NCBI GenBank assembly: GCA_003216975.1
Contig: QCHY01000002.1
Coordinates: 97,441-161,440 of the forward strand
Direction: 5' to 3'
DNA from: Prochlorococcus sp. AG-402-I20
GTDB taxonomy: Bacteria > Cyanobacteriota > Cyanobacteriia > PCC-6307 > Cyanobiaceae
DNA: 64,000 nucleotides
The stretch's first letter is position 1; every line of letters begins with the position of its first letter. Both the position numbers and the translations under genes were made by a program. Of this stretch, positions 29,190-37,072 are shown in pieces. The notes under the pieces are model-generated. The model made no database searches and had not been told where the DNA came from. It saw only the letters and a list, made by a program, of their open reading frames with translations.

Positions 29190-29465
29190 GTGAATCTTAA
29201 AAAAAAAGAATCTGAGGAACATTCATCTAGAAGATCCCGACTCCATGAAATTTTGATAGCTCTTATTAATCAACAAAAAGATTTAGAATTAATGGATGAT
29301 GGCGTTCAAGTTTTTAAAAATCCTATTAATCATTCAGAAAAATATGATTCTTCAAAAATAATTGAACGTAATCAGCGTATCATTAAGAAATATCAGTCAC
29401 TCGTTAGCTCAGCAATAGTATTAGATGCACTTCTTGAATCAGAGCAAAGTGATATATGTGATTAA
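29190..29465 (+). CDS. conserved hypothetical protein (91 aa), helical
   Basis: I do not recognise this 91-residue protein. It starts with a charged MNLKKKESEEHSSRRSRLHEIL segment and seems mostly helical (LIALINQQKDLELM, IIERNQRIIKKYQSLVSSAIVLDALLESE), with weak coiled-coil character. The start codon is GTG. It overlaps the next gene by eight bases, which favours it being a real first gene of a small operon running into the DUF3122 gene and ribD. Confidence 0.65.
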   Translation: MNLKKKESEEHSSRRSRLHEILIALINQQKDLELMDDGVQVFKNPINHSEKYDSSKIIERNQRIIKKYQSLVSSAIVLDALLESEQSDICD

Positions 29466-29964
29466 ATGGTTTCGTGATTTTTGTCGCCTAATAATTTCTT
29501 GTCTTTTGATTTTTTGTTGTTTTTTTACTCTGCTAAATAAAGCTTATGCAGATTCAAAAGCCATTATATATGATCAGAAAAGAGAGATTAAAAGAAGTAT
29601 AGAAAGCCTGCAAGACCTTGATTATCAAACTTGGCAGATTATCGTTTATCCAAGTTCAAAAGTCTCAAAAAAATTAATTTTTAGAATTGTGGGTTATCCA
29701 GGCTCATTAAGGATTGATCATCCAACTAATTTGATAGTTAGCTCAGGCCGAAAGACTTGGGAATTAAAAGACATCACAAAAAACAGTAAGACTAATCTTG
29801 AAATTTTGAATGATTCTGCTGCAGAATTTGATATTTCCCCTTTGATTGCTGACTTGGATAAAAACAGACCCTTAAGATTGAGCTTGCCAGGATTGATAAA
29901 TGATTTACCAATTCCGCCTTATTTAGTAAACGAATGGAGAACATTGGTTGAAAAAAATGATTGA
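29458..29964 (+). CDS. exported DUF3122-like cyanobacterial protein
   Basis: The protein is about 168 residues with a clear signal peptide (FCRLIISCLLIFCCFFTLL, cleavage near AYADS). The mature part is beta-rich: WQIIVYPSSKVSKKLIFRIVGYPGSLRID, LIVSSGRKTWEL and IPPYLVNEWRTLV at the end. This resembles DUF3122, a family of unknown function restricted to cyanobacteria. The frame is open to ATG 29425, but GTG at 29458 removes 11 odd residues and leaves a normal signal peptide. It overlaps both neighbours slightly, ribD by 17 bases, consistent with coupled translation. Confidence 0.75.
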   Translation: MIKWFRDFCRLIISCLLIFCCFFTLLNKAYADSKAIIYDQKREIKRSIESLQDLDYQTWQIIVYPSSKVSKKLIFRIVGYPGSLRIDHPTNLIVSSGRKTWELKDITKNSKTNLEILNDSAAEFDISPLIADLDKNRPLRLSLPGLINDLPIPPYLVNEWRTLVEKND

Positions 29965-31051
29965 TTTTTCTGTCGATAAAAAAATATGGGTGCCATGGAT
30001 GAGACGTTCCATCCAACTAGCACTATTGGCAGAAGGCAGAACAAGCCCAAACCCCCTTGTGGGAGCAATTGTTCTGGATTCGATTGGTAGGCTTGTTGGA
30101 GAGGGATATCACACTGGTGCGGGAAACGCTCATGCTGAAATAGAAGCACTTAATCAAGCTGGAGAGAAATCAATTGATGGAACAATAGTCGTAACCTTAG
30201 AGCCCTGTTGCCATCAAGGCTTAACCCCTCCTTGTACAGAAGCAATTATAAAAGCTGGTTTGAAAAGAGTTGTTATTGGGATGGTAGATCCAGATCCTAG
30301 GGTTTCAGGAAATGGAATTTCAAGATTGAAAGACTCTGGATTGGATGTGATAGAAGGTGTTTTAAAGAAAGAATGCGAAGAGATTAATCGCGAATTTATT
30401 TTCCGAGTTCGTAATGGTCGACCGTGGGGAATTCTAAAATGGGCCATGAGTCTTGATGGAAGGATAGGTTTGCTGAATGGTTCTAGTAAGTGGATTACAG
30501 GTGTTACTGCTAGGGATTCAGTTCATCAAATCAGATCCAGATGTGATGCGGTAATAGTTGGTGGAGGAACAGTTCGGGCCGATAATCCTCTTTTGACTTC
30601 AAGGGGAAAATCAGAAATTGAACCTTTAAGAGTCGTTTTCTCTAGAACTTTGGACTTACCTCTATCTGCAAAACTTTGGGATACAAAAATTGCTAAAACC
30701 TTAATTGCTTATGGTCCAGAGGGGGATGAAGCTTTCTTTTCCGATTTGCCAAGTGGTCCAGAGAGATTAAGATTAAATTCTGATGATCCATCTGAATTGC
30801 TAATCTCGCTTTCGGAAAAAGGTTGCAATAAAATTCTTTGGGAATGCGGCCCACTTCTAGCAACAAGTGCGATTGAGGCTGAATGTGTTCAGGAAGTAGC
30901 AGTTTTTATTGCTCCAAAACTCTTAGGAGGTATATCTTCAATGAGCCCTCTGAACAATTTTGGATTTGAATCAATAAATTCTACCTACAAATTGCAACAT
31001 TCTCTTTTAGAACGAAAAGGAGAAGATCTTTGTTGGAGTCTGCTTATTTAG
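29948..31051 (+). CDS. ribD: bifunctional riboflavin deaminase/reductase
   Basis: RibD performs two early steps of riboflavin synthesis. The deaminase domain (1-145) has zinc ligands in GNAHAEIEALNQ and EPCCHQGLTPPCTEAI. The reductase domain (about 150-367) has WAMSLDGRIGLLNGSSKWITG and DAVIVGGGTVRADNPLLTSR. The length of 367 residues is standard. It overlaps the DUF3122 gene by 17 bases; the next in-frame ATG is at 30000 (MRRSIQLALLAEG), a possible alternative start that would remove the overlap. ribF is 6 kb upstream, not linked. Confidence 0.92.
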   Translation: MKKMIDFSVDKKIWVPWMRRSIQLALLAEGRTSPNPLVGAIVLDSIGRLVGEGYHTGAGNAHAEIEALNQAGEKSIDGTIVVTLEPCCHQGLTPPCTEAIIKAGLKRVVIGMVDPDPRVSGNGISRLKDSGLDVIEGVLKKECEEINREFIFRVRNGRPWGILKWAMSLDGRIGLLNGSSKWITGVTARDSVHQIRSRCDAVIVGGGTVRADNPLLTSRGKSEIEPLRVVFSRTLDLPLSAKLWDTKIAKTLIAYGPEGDEAFFSDLPSGPERLRLNSDDPSELLISLSEKGCNKILWECGPLLATSAIEAECVQEVAVFIAPKLLGGISSMSPLNNFGFESINSTYKLQHSLLERKGEDLCWSLLI

Positions 31052-31156
31052 TGAGTTAATTTTTAGAAATTTGATATTCGTTCGGATCTCCCTCCAGTCA
31101 AAGAAGTCGATTTGGCATGAAATTTGTTTAACTTAGTATCAATCAAGTTTTTGCTA

Positions 31157-33031
31157 ATGCCAATACGACAGGACGAGAATCAACCCAATAGACGTTTTGG
31201 AATAATTAATTTAATTCTTATAGGTTTTGGAGCGCTTCTTCTTTTCAGCAGCTTTTTCCCTAGCTCAAATACACAAGTTCCAAGAGTTCCTTACTCACTT
31301 TTCATAAATCAAGTTGATGATGGAGAAGTTAAGCGAGCGTACATAACCCAAGATCAAATCAGATATGAACTTTCTTCAGCAGAAGAAGGCGCTCCTTCAG
31401 TTTTAGCCACAACTCCAATATTCGATATGGAGCTACCTCAAAGGCTCGAGAAAAAAGGTGTGGAATTTGCGGCAGCGCCTCCAAAGAAACCAAACATTTT
31501 TACTACCATTTTAAGTTGGGTCGTACCACCTCTTATTTTCATCCTAGTTTTACAGTTTTTCGCTCGTAGAAGCATGGGAGGAGGAGGAGCTCAGGGAGCC
31601 TTAAGTTTTACCAAAAGTAAAGCTAAAGTTTATGTTCCTGATGATGAATCCAAAGTTACTTTCGAAGACGTTGCAGGTGTTGATGAAGCAAAAGACGAAT
31701 TGACTGAAATAGTTGATTTCTTGAAAAAGCCCCAGAGATATACTGATATTGGTGCGAGAATACCTAAAGGTGTATTACTGGTTGGACCTCCTGGAACAGG
31801 TAAAACTCTTTTATCCAAAGCAGTAGCTGGTGAGGCAGAAGTACCTTTCTTTATTATCTCTGGTTCTGAGTTCGTAGAATTATTTGTTGGTGCTGGTGCA
31901 GCAAGAGTTAGAGATTTATTTGAGCAAGCCAAGAAAAAAGCTCCTTGTATTATTTTCATTGATGAACTTGATGCTATTGGTAAAAGTAGATCAGGTTCAA
32001 TGGGAGTTGTTGGTGGAAATGATGAAAGAGAACAGACTCTCAATCAGCTCCTCACAGAAATGGATGGATTTGCTTCAACCGATAAACCGGTTATTGTCCT
32101 TGCTGCAACTAACCAACCTGAAGTCTTAGATGCAGCTTTACTACGTCCTGGCAGATTTGATAGGCAAGTACTTGTAGATAGACCCGATCTTTCAGGTAGA
32201 AAAACAATTTTGGAAATATATACAAAGAAAGTAAAATTATCAAATGAAATAGATTTAGATCGTATTGCCCAAGCTACAAGTGGCTTTGCCGGGGCTGACT
32301 TGGCTAACATGGTCAATGAAGCAGCCCTATTAGCAGCCCGAGGTAAAAGGATTGCAGTTGAACAAAAAGATCTGAACGAAGCTATTGAAAGAGTAGTTGC
32401 AGGTTTAGAGAAAAAAAGTAGGGTTTTGCAAGATGATGAGAAAAAGATTGTGGCCTACCATGAAGTTGGCCATGCAATAGTTGGTCATCTAATGCCTGGT
32501 GGTAGCAAGGTTGCTAAAATTTCAATAGTCCCAAGAGGGATGAGTGCTCTAGGATATACTCTCCAATTGCCTACAGAGGAAAGATTTTTAAATTCAAAAG
32601 AAGATTTACAAGGTCAGATAGCCACCCTACTGGGAGGGAGATCAGCAGAAGAAATAATTTTTGGCAAAATTACAACCGGAGCTTCTAATGATCTTCAAAG
32701 AGCTACTGATTTAGCCGAACAAATGGTAGGTACATATGGTATGAGTGATATCCTTGGACCTCTCGCATATGACAAGCAAGGAGGAGGCCAGTTCCTGGGA
32801 GGAAATAACAATCCAAGAAGAGAACTAAGTGATGCAACTGCACAAGCAATTGATAAAGAAGTAAGAAGTTTGGTAGATGATGCCCATGAAAGTGCATTAA
32901 ACATTCTTAAGAATAATCTCTCCTTGTTAGAAGATATTTCTCAAAAGATCCTTGAGAAAGAAGTAATAGAGGGGGATGAGCTTAAAGATATGTTATCTAA
33001 TAGTGTCATGCCTGAAAAAGTTTTAAGCTAA
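31157..33031 (+). CDS. ftsH: ATP-dependent zinc metalloprotease FtsH
   Basis: FtsH degrades damaged membrane proteins, including photosystem II D1 in cyanobacteria. With start ATG 31157 (MPIRQDENQPNRRFG) it has 624 residues. Two membrane spans flank the lumenal segment (IINLILIGFGALLLF, about 15-30, and ILSWVVPPLIFILVLQFFA, about 110-130). The AAA module has Walker A VGPPGTGKTLLSKAVAGEA and Walker B IIFIDELDAIG, and the zinc site is HEVGHAIVGHL. The frame is open 11 codons further upstream. It is probably the thylakoid homolog, but the paralog is not decided. A hairpin follows before argF. Confidence 0.95.
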   Translation: MPIRQDENQPNRRFGIINLILIGFGALLLFSSFFPSSNTQVPRVPYSLFINQVDDGEVKRAYITQDQIRYELSSAEEGAPSVLATTPIFDMELPQRLEKKGVEFAAAPPKKPNIFTTILSWVVPPLIFILVLQFFARRSMGGGGAQGALSFTKSKAKVYVPDDESKVTFEDVAGVDEAKDELTEIVDFLKKPQRYTDIGARIPKGVLLVGPPGTGKTLLSKAVAGEAEVPFFIISGSEFVELFVGAGAARVRDLFEQAKKKAPCIIFIDELDAIGKSRSGSMGVVGGNDEREQTLNQLLTEMDGFASTDKPVIVLAATNQPEVLDAALLRPGRFDRQVLVDRPDLSGRKTILEIYTKKVKLSNEIDLDRIAQATSGFAGADLANMVNEAALLAARGKRIAVEQKDLNEAIERVVAGLEKKSRVLQDDEKKIVAYHEVGHAIVGHLMPGGSKVAKISIVPRGMSALGYTLQLPTEERFLNSKEDLQGQIATLLGGRSAEEIIFGKITTGASNDLQRATDLAEQMVGTYGMSDILGPLAYDKQGGGQFLGGNNNPRRELSDATAQAIDKEVRSLVDDAHESALNILKNNLSLLEDISQKILEKEVIEGDELKDMLSNSVMPEKVLS

Positions 33032-33045
33032 TAGACTTGACTTTT

Positions 33046-33072
33046 ATAACCTTTATCCCCGATAAAGGTTAT
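33046..33072 (+). terminator. hairpin between ftsH and argF
   Basis: ATAACCTTTATC - CCC - GATAAAGGTTAT is a 12-bp perfect stem with a three-base loop. It lies 15 bases after the ftsH stop and 14 before the argF ATG. No strong T tract follows, so it may be an mRNA-stabilising or attenuating hairpin rather than a simple terminator. Confidence 0.5.
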
Positions 33073-33085
33073 TTGAGGCTTATTT

Positions 33086-34042
33086 ATGGCTTCAGCATCA
33101 CATAGCTTAGCTTCTAAATTAACTTCTTTCAGTAATAGAAATTTTCTTTCTTCATCCGATTTAAATAGTGAGCAGATCTTATCCTTATTTGAATTAGCTA
33201 AAGAGCTAAAAATAGGGAATAGAAAAATAGATCTTGGGAACAGAGTTCTTGGATTGATATTCAAAAAAGCTTCTACACGAACAAGAGTTAGTTTTCAAGT
33301 TGCAATGGCAAGACTAGGAGGTCAGACTGTTGATTTGAATCCTAAAATCACACAACTTGGTAGGGGGGAACCTATCAAAGACACAGCAAGAGTTCTGAGT
33401 CGATACTGTGATGTTCTCGCGATTAGGACCTTCTCTCAGCAAGAACTAGAAGAATATGCTCAGTGGTCTACTATTCCTGTTATTAATGCTTTGACGGACC
33501 TTGAACATCCTTGTCAGGCACTGGCTGATTACTTAACAATTCAGGAGAAGTATGGGGAGCTTAAAGGAATAAATCTTTCTTATATAGGAGATGGTAATAA
33601 TGTTGCAAACTCATTAATGATATGCGGTTCAATGTTGGGTGTTAATGTGACAATTTGTTCTCCAAAAGGTTTTGAAGCAGACTCTAAAATTGTAGATAAG
33701 GCGAAATCACTCTCGGAATTTGGATCAAATATATCTATTTGCAATAATCCTTCGCAGGCTGTCAAGGAGGCACAGGTTATTTACACAGATGTTTGGGCTT
33801 CTATGGGGCAAGAGGAAGAATCCTTAAAAAGGAAAGAAATTTTTGAAATGTATAAAGTTGATCAAAAATTAATAGAGCTTGCAGATAAAGAAGTGATTAT
33901 TTTGCATTGCTTGCCTGCTCATAGAGGAGAAGAAATCACCGAAGAGGCATTAGAGAGCCAACATAGCAATATCTTTGATCAGGCTGAGAATCGTCTTCAT
34001 GTTCAACAAGCCTTGCTCGCAGTTCAGCTTGGAGGACTATAG
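33086..34042 (+). CDS. argF: ornithine carbamoyltransferase
   Basis: ArgF transfers the carbamoyl group to ornithine to make citrulline in arginine synthesis. The carbamoyl phosphate site KASTRTRVSF is present, with HPCQALADYLTIQE and the ornithine-loop sequence HCLPAHRGEEITEE. The YTDVWASMGQE segment is also typical. At 318 residues the length is normal. It lies after ftsH, separated by a perfect hairpin, and is followed by lexA with its own operator region. Confidence 0.95.
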   Translation: MASASHSLASKLTSFSNRNFLSSSDLNSEQILSLFELAKELKIGNRKIDLGNRVLGLIFKKASTRTRVSFQVAMARLGGQTVDLNPKITQLGRGEPIKDTARVLSRYCDVLAIRTFSQQELEEYAQWSTIPVINALTDLEHPCQALADYLTIQEKYGELKGINLSYIGDGNNVANSLMICGSMLGVNVTICSPKGFEADSKIVDKAKSLSEFGSNISICNNPSQAVKEAQVIYTDVWASMGQEEESLKRKEIFEMYKVDQKLIELADKEVIILHCLPAHRGEEITEEALESQHSNIFDQAENRLHVQQALLAVQLGGL

Positions 34043-34066
34043 GGTTGCAACTATTAAATATTTTAG

Positions 34067-34094
34067 GTACATATGTATTGAAGGACATATGTAC
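34067..34094. promoter_or_regulatory. inverted repeat upstream of lexA, probable LexA box
   Basis: GTACATATGT - ATTGAAGG - ACATATGTAC is a 10-bp perfect inverted repeat 14 bases before the lexA start. Each arm resembles half of the cyanobacterial SOS box (RGTACNNNDGTWCB): GGTACATATGTAT on one strand and AGTACATATGTCC on the other. Autorepression of lexA by LexA binding here is a reasonable inference. Confidence 0.65.
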
Positions 34095-34107
34095 TTAATC
34101 TATCCGA

Positions 34108-34716
34108 ATGCCAGAAGAAGCTCTTACTACTGCCCAACAAGAACTCTATGATTGGCTTGTAGATTTTATTGGTGATCATCATCACAGTCCTTCAATAAGG
34201 CAGATGATGCAAGCTATGGGTTTGAGGTCTCCAGCACCCATTCAAAGTCGTTTAAGACATTTACAGCAAAAAGGTTGGATAAAATGGCAAGAAGGTCAGG
34301 CAAGAACGCTTCAATTAATAGAGGAAAGTATTTCTGGCGTTCCTGTTTTGGGGGCAATAGCAGCAGGTGGATTGGTTGAAACTTTTGATGATGTACAGGA
34401 AACTTTAGACTTCAATTCAGTCCTTCAATTAAAAGGACTTTTTGCTTTGACTGTAAATGGAGATTCAATGATTGATTCTTTTATCGCAGATGGAGATATG
34501 GTCTTAATGGAACCTGTTAATGACCCGTCTCGTTTGAGAAATGGAACTATTGTTAGTGCAATGGTCCCAGGTTTAGGAACTACTCTGAAGCATTTTTTTC
34601 GTGATGGAAGTTTAGTCCGTTTAGAAGCTGCTAATACATCTTATGAACCTATCGAAATTGATGCTGAACAAGTACATGTTCAGGGCAAATTAGCTGCTGT
34701 TTGGAGGAAAACATAA
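34108..34716 (+). CDS. lexA: LexA repressor
   Basis: LexA represses SOS genes until RecA filaments trigger its self-cleavage. The N-terminal winged helix (1-70) shows IRQMMQAMGLRSPAPIQSRLRHLQQKGWI. The cleavage site Ala86-Gly87 sits in LGAIAAGGLVE. The Ser120 nucleophile is in VNGDSMIDSFI and the Lys161 base in TTLKHFF. All self-cleavage residues are present, so unlike some cyanobacterial LexA proteins this one should be cleavable. The length of 202 residues is standard. The upstream inverted repeat supports autoregulation. Confidence 0.95.
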   Translation: MPEEALTTAQQELYDWLVDFIGDHHHSPSIRQMMQAMGLRSPAPIQSRLRHLQQKGWIKWQEGQARTLQLIEESISGVPVLGAIAAGGLVETFDDVQETLDFNSVLQLKGLFALTVNGDSMIDSFIADGDMVLMEPVNDPSRLRNGTIVSAMVPGLGTTLKHFFRDGSLVRLEAANTSYEPIEIDAEQVHVQGKLAAVWRKT

Positions 34717-34740
34717 CTCTTTCTTTATAACTAGTTTCAA

Positions 34741-34962
34741 CTATGAGTTCTTTTTTGACTTCCAAGAGTTGAATAAAGATTTTCTATTTTTATCTTCCCT
34801 GTAAACTAAATTATCTGCTGCAGTTAAAGGGCTTTCAGTTGCCATTAAAGGTTTTCTTATTTGAATACCTAGTCCTTTTGCCTCTATATAAATTCCACCT
34901 TCCTTATGAACTATTTGAAAGGTCCAATTTTTATTCCAAGAAATTGAGAAAGGATTTTGCAT
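34741..34962 (-). CDS. small conserved hypothetical protein (73 aa)
   Basis: This 73-residue frame begins MQNPFSISWNKNWTFQIVHKEGG and includes IYIEAKGLGIQIRKPLMATESPLTAADNLVYRED, ending in a lysine-rich tail. The early part looks like beta strands with tryptophans; the end is basic and probably disordered. No family is recognised. It ends 24 bases from the lexA stop and starts the accessory region. Composition supports coding. Confidence 0.6.
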   Translation of the reverse strand: MQNPFSISWNKNWTFQIVHKEGGIYIEAKGLGIQIRKPLMATESPLTAADNLVYREDKNRKSLFNSWKSKKNS

Positions 34963-35115
34963 ATAATCTACTATTACTCTAAATGATCTTTAAGCGGTTT
35001 TAAAGTCAGCAAAATAAATTAATTATTTAGTTAATCAACTTTTATCAAAAGTTACTTTCAACATAAATGATTGAAATCAGTGATTAACTATTTATTTTGT
35101 TTAAAAATTGTGGTT

Positions 35116-35262
35116 ATGAAGAAAGATTTTTTTGAAAATTCTCTAGGCAATGAAACTATTGAAGTTTTAGGCTTTAAAACCATTGATGCCCTTGAAAAGG
35201 AATTAGAATTATTAACTAAAGAAGTAGAAGAACTAGAAATCAGCCCAAGCTATAAAGACTAG
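35116..35262 (+). CDS. small hypothetical protein (48 aa)
   Basis: The ATG at 35116 gives a 48-residue acidic helical peptide (FENSLGNETIEVLGFKTIDALEKELELL, then TKEVEELEISPSYKD). The frame is open to 35071, but those residues (MKSVINYLFCLKIVV) are unlike the rest. A long helix rich in Glu and Leu suggests a coiled coil or a small partner protein. It is the last frame before a long gene-poor stretch. No function is recognised. Confidence 0.5.
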   Translation: MKKDFFENSLGNETIEVLGFKTIDALEKELELLTKEVEELEISPSYKD

Positions 35263-35397
35263 ATTGACTAGCGCTGGATTATCTTTCCGTCTGATTTGTT
35301 GTTTCTTTTAATTTTTTAAAGAATATATTTTGAATTTTTTTTTTTTTTTTTGAAGATCAATAAAAAATAATAGGATCTAGAGTCATTAAATAGAGGT

Positions 35398-35617
35398 TTT
35401 TCCACTTTTCCACAAAATTCATATTTGAATGAAAATCTCAATAGGGGTCATGTCAATTGAATAAGTGGATTAATTACAAAAAAAAGTTTAGCCATCAAAG
35501 CTTTTCTGCTGCAGTTAGTTTCAAGGATTTTGTATAGCTTGATACATTAAAACGTTCTTGTTAAAGTTCTCGCACAAAACTTTTCTTAATATGTGGAAAG
35601 CTAAAAAATGTGGAAAA
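35398..35617. promoter_or_regulatory. cluster of DnaA-box-like 9-mers
   Basis: Two exact TTTTCCACA nonamers occur, at 35406-35414 on the plus strand and 35609-35617 on the minus strand. Each has a one-mismatch neighbour (TTTTCCACT at 35398-35406, CTTTCCACA at 35592-35600 minus). The pairs point toward each other across about 180 AT-rich bases. TTTTCCACA is the DnaA-box form used near dnaN in marine picocyanobacteria. No dnaA or dnaN is nearby, so this could be a DnaA-binding or titration site, or chance in AT-rich DNA. Confidence 0.4.
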
Positions 35618-35728
35618 GTATCGTTTTGTACAACTATCTCTCAAAAGAGAACTTTTTAGGTTGAAAATCGATTTATTTATCCTTTTTTTTTCCAAAATCG
35701 AGGTCGTTTTTTTTCGTGAATTTTTGTT

Positions 35729-35851
35729 ATGAATAATTTTTTTATAGAACTGTTTGAAAAGTTATTAAATTTCTTATCTAATCAAAAATTTAATTCACTG
35801 TTTGATGGACCCCTTGAAATTAAGAAATACAAAAAAATCTTTTACGATTAA
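35729..35851 (+). CDS. possible small ORF (40 aa)
   Basis: ATG 35729 to TAA 35849-35851 encodes MNNFFIELFEKLLNFLSNQK and then a polar end (FDGPLEIKKYKKIFYD). The first half could be an amphipathic helix. It lies in AT-rich DNA where short open frames are expected by chance, and no ribosome-binding site stands out. Confidence 0.28.
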   Translation: MNNFFIELFEKLLNFLSNQKFNSLFDGPLEIKKYKKIFYD

Positions 35852-35979
35852 TTGGTTGATTGGAAGATTCGCTAATTTTTCTCAGAATCTGCTTTAACAA
35901 ATTTTTTTTATGAGATTGACAATAAATCACTTGCGATAAAAAACAATATTTCAAATAAAGTTTATTTGCTTTACTGAGC

Positions 35980-36068
35980 AATAATTCTGCTTTTTCGAAG
36001 TTGCAAGATAATTCAATATGCTTCTTAGGCTTAAATGAGAACCTGCTAAATTAGAATTGAGTTTTATA
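35980..36068 (-). pseudogene. decayed TPR repeat unit
   Basis: About 89 bases match the 102-bp TPR repeats of the neighbouring gene closely on the minus strand. They keep the phrases for FEKAEL and the following AxxNLG region, but with indels and stops. It lies about 20 bases beyond the 3' end of the gene ending at 36089. It looks like the remnant of another TPR gene or of a duplicated repeat. Confidence 0.6.
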
Positions 36069-36088
36069 CTTTAGCGAAAAAATTAATC

Positions 36089-37072
36089 TTAAATTTCTTT
36101 TTTTATATCATTCAAGGCTTTCTCAATTTCATTTTTCATTGTTTTTCTAAATAATTTTATAGATGGGAACCAATAACTTTTTTTATCGTTCAATCCCCAT
36201 TTCCAGTAATTATTTTGTGGGATAATAACTTTTGTGCTTACTCCTAAAGCACCTGCAAGTGTCGCAGTTATATTGTCAATACTAACAACTTCATTACAGA
36301 TCTTGATTAGAGAAGCTAAACCATCAATATCATTAAAATAATCAAAATCATTTATTTCTAAAACTTCTATTCCTAACTTTGATTTTACATGACTAATTTC
36401 TTTTGTTACATCTCCATACTGGAGGTTGATAAATCTAATATCAGGTGCATAAATTCCTGAAATTAGTTTCTCTAGAGATATAGAATATTCTCTCGCTCTA
36501 TTAGGGTGAACATTGCAAATTGTTTTCCAACTTACACCTATATATTTTTTATATTTATTGTCTATGATTATTTCTTTAAAATAATTGAACTTATTTTTAT
36601 TGATTTGTAGCTTTAATCTCTTTGAAGTATAGAAACTCTTTAACTTTGGTCTTATAAACTTTGGTAGAGAACCTATTGGAAGTTGATAGTCATAATCTGT
36701 CAAGTTTATAGAATCATCTTTGCTAATAAAGTCTATATTTTGATTAAGTGATCTCTTGAATAGAGGAATGAGTCTTTGATCGATTTTTAGTATAACTTTA
36801 TTGACTTTATCTATAAAGTCAGGAACTAATGATAGAAATAGAATTTCATCAGCGATTCCTTGTTCTCCCCATATCAAAACATTACCCTTACATTCATTAT
36901 TCCACCTAGGTTTTTTGAGTTTAGACATTAATGATTTATTTGTTTCTTTCAGCATCCATCTCCATTCATACTTTTCCCATCCCTCTTTGAAAAATTTTAA
37001 TTTTAGGAGAAGATAAGATAAGTTATGATGTGCTCCTGCAAAATCAGGCTTTATTTCAATAGCTTTTCGCAT
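36089..37072 (-). CDS. C-terminal part of a split TPR gene: GT9/GT-B-like domain
   Basis: This is the 3' part of a 665-codon frame (36089-38083) cut by two stops at 37289-37294. From the methionine at 37072 it has 327 residues. One last TPR (AIEIKPDFAGAHHNLSYLLLK) is followed by FKEGWEKYEWRW, PRWNNECKGNVLIWGEQGIADEILF, and a late SIDNITATLAGALGVSTKVIIP. That pattern is found in TPR-linked glycosyltransferase family 9-like (GT-B) domains that follow TPR arrays. It may act on surface sugars. The 72 codons between the stops and 37072 are also open TPR sequence, so restart could occur only if a start is used there. Confidence 0.75.
   Translation of the reverse strand: MRKAIEIKPDFAGAHHNLSYLLLKLKFFKEGWEKYEWRWMLKETNKSLMSKLKKPRWNNECKGNVLIWGEQGIADEILFLSLVPDFIDKVNKVILKIDQRLIPLFKRSLNQNIDFISKDDSINLTDYDYQLPIGSLPKFIRPKLKSFYTSKRLKLQINKNKFNYFKEIIIDNKYKKYIGVSWKTICNVHPNRAREYSISLEKLISGIYAPDIRFINLQYGDVTKEISHVKSKLGIEVLEINDFDYFNDIDGLASLIKICNEVVSIDNITATLAGALGVSTKVIIPQNNYWKWGLNDKKSYWFPSIKLFRKTMKNEIEKALNDIKKEI

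Larger units (their letters stand above)
35263..36088. other. AT-rich gene-poor stretch
   Basis: About 820 bases without a convincing large gene, with long A and T runs (one of 17 T at 35335-35351). It contains DnaA-box-like motifs (35398-35617), a 40-codon frame at 35729-35851 and a decayed TPR unit near its end (35980-36068). No tRNA or recognisable RNA gene was found by eye. The rest shows nothing I can name. Confidence 0.7.

Noticed and set aside
31630..32316. open frames antisense to ftsH
   Set aside because: Low-complexity, serine/proline-rich readings opposite a well-conserved gene; no independent signal.
35398..35617. the chromosomal origin oriC
   Set aside because: No dnaN, dnaA or other origin-linked genes within the window; only four box-like motifs. 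Kept as a DnaA-box-like cluster instead.
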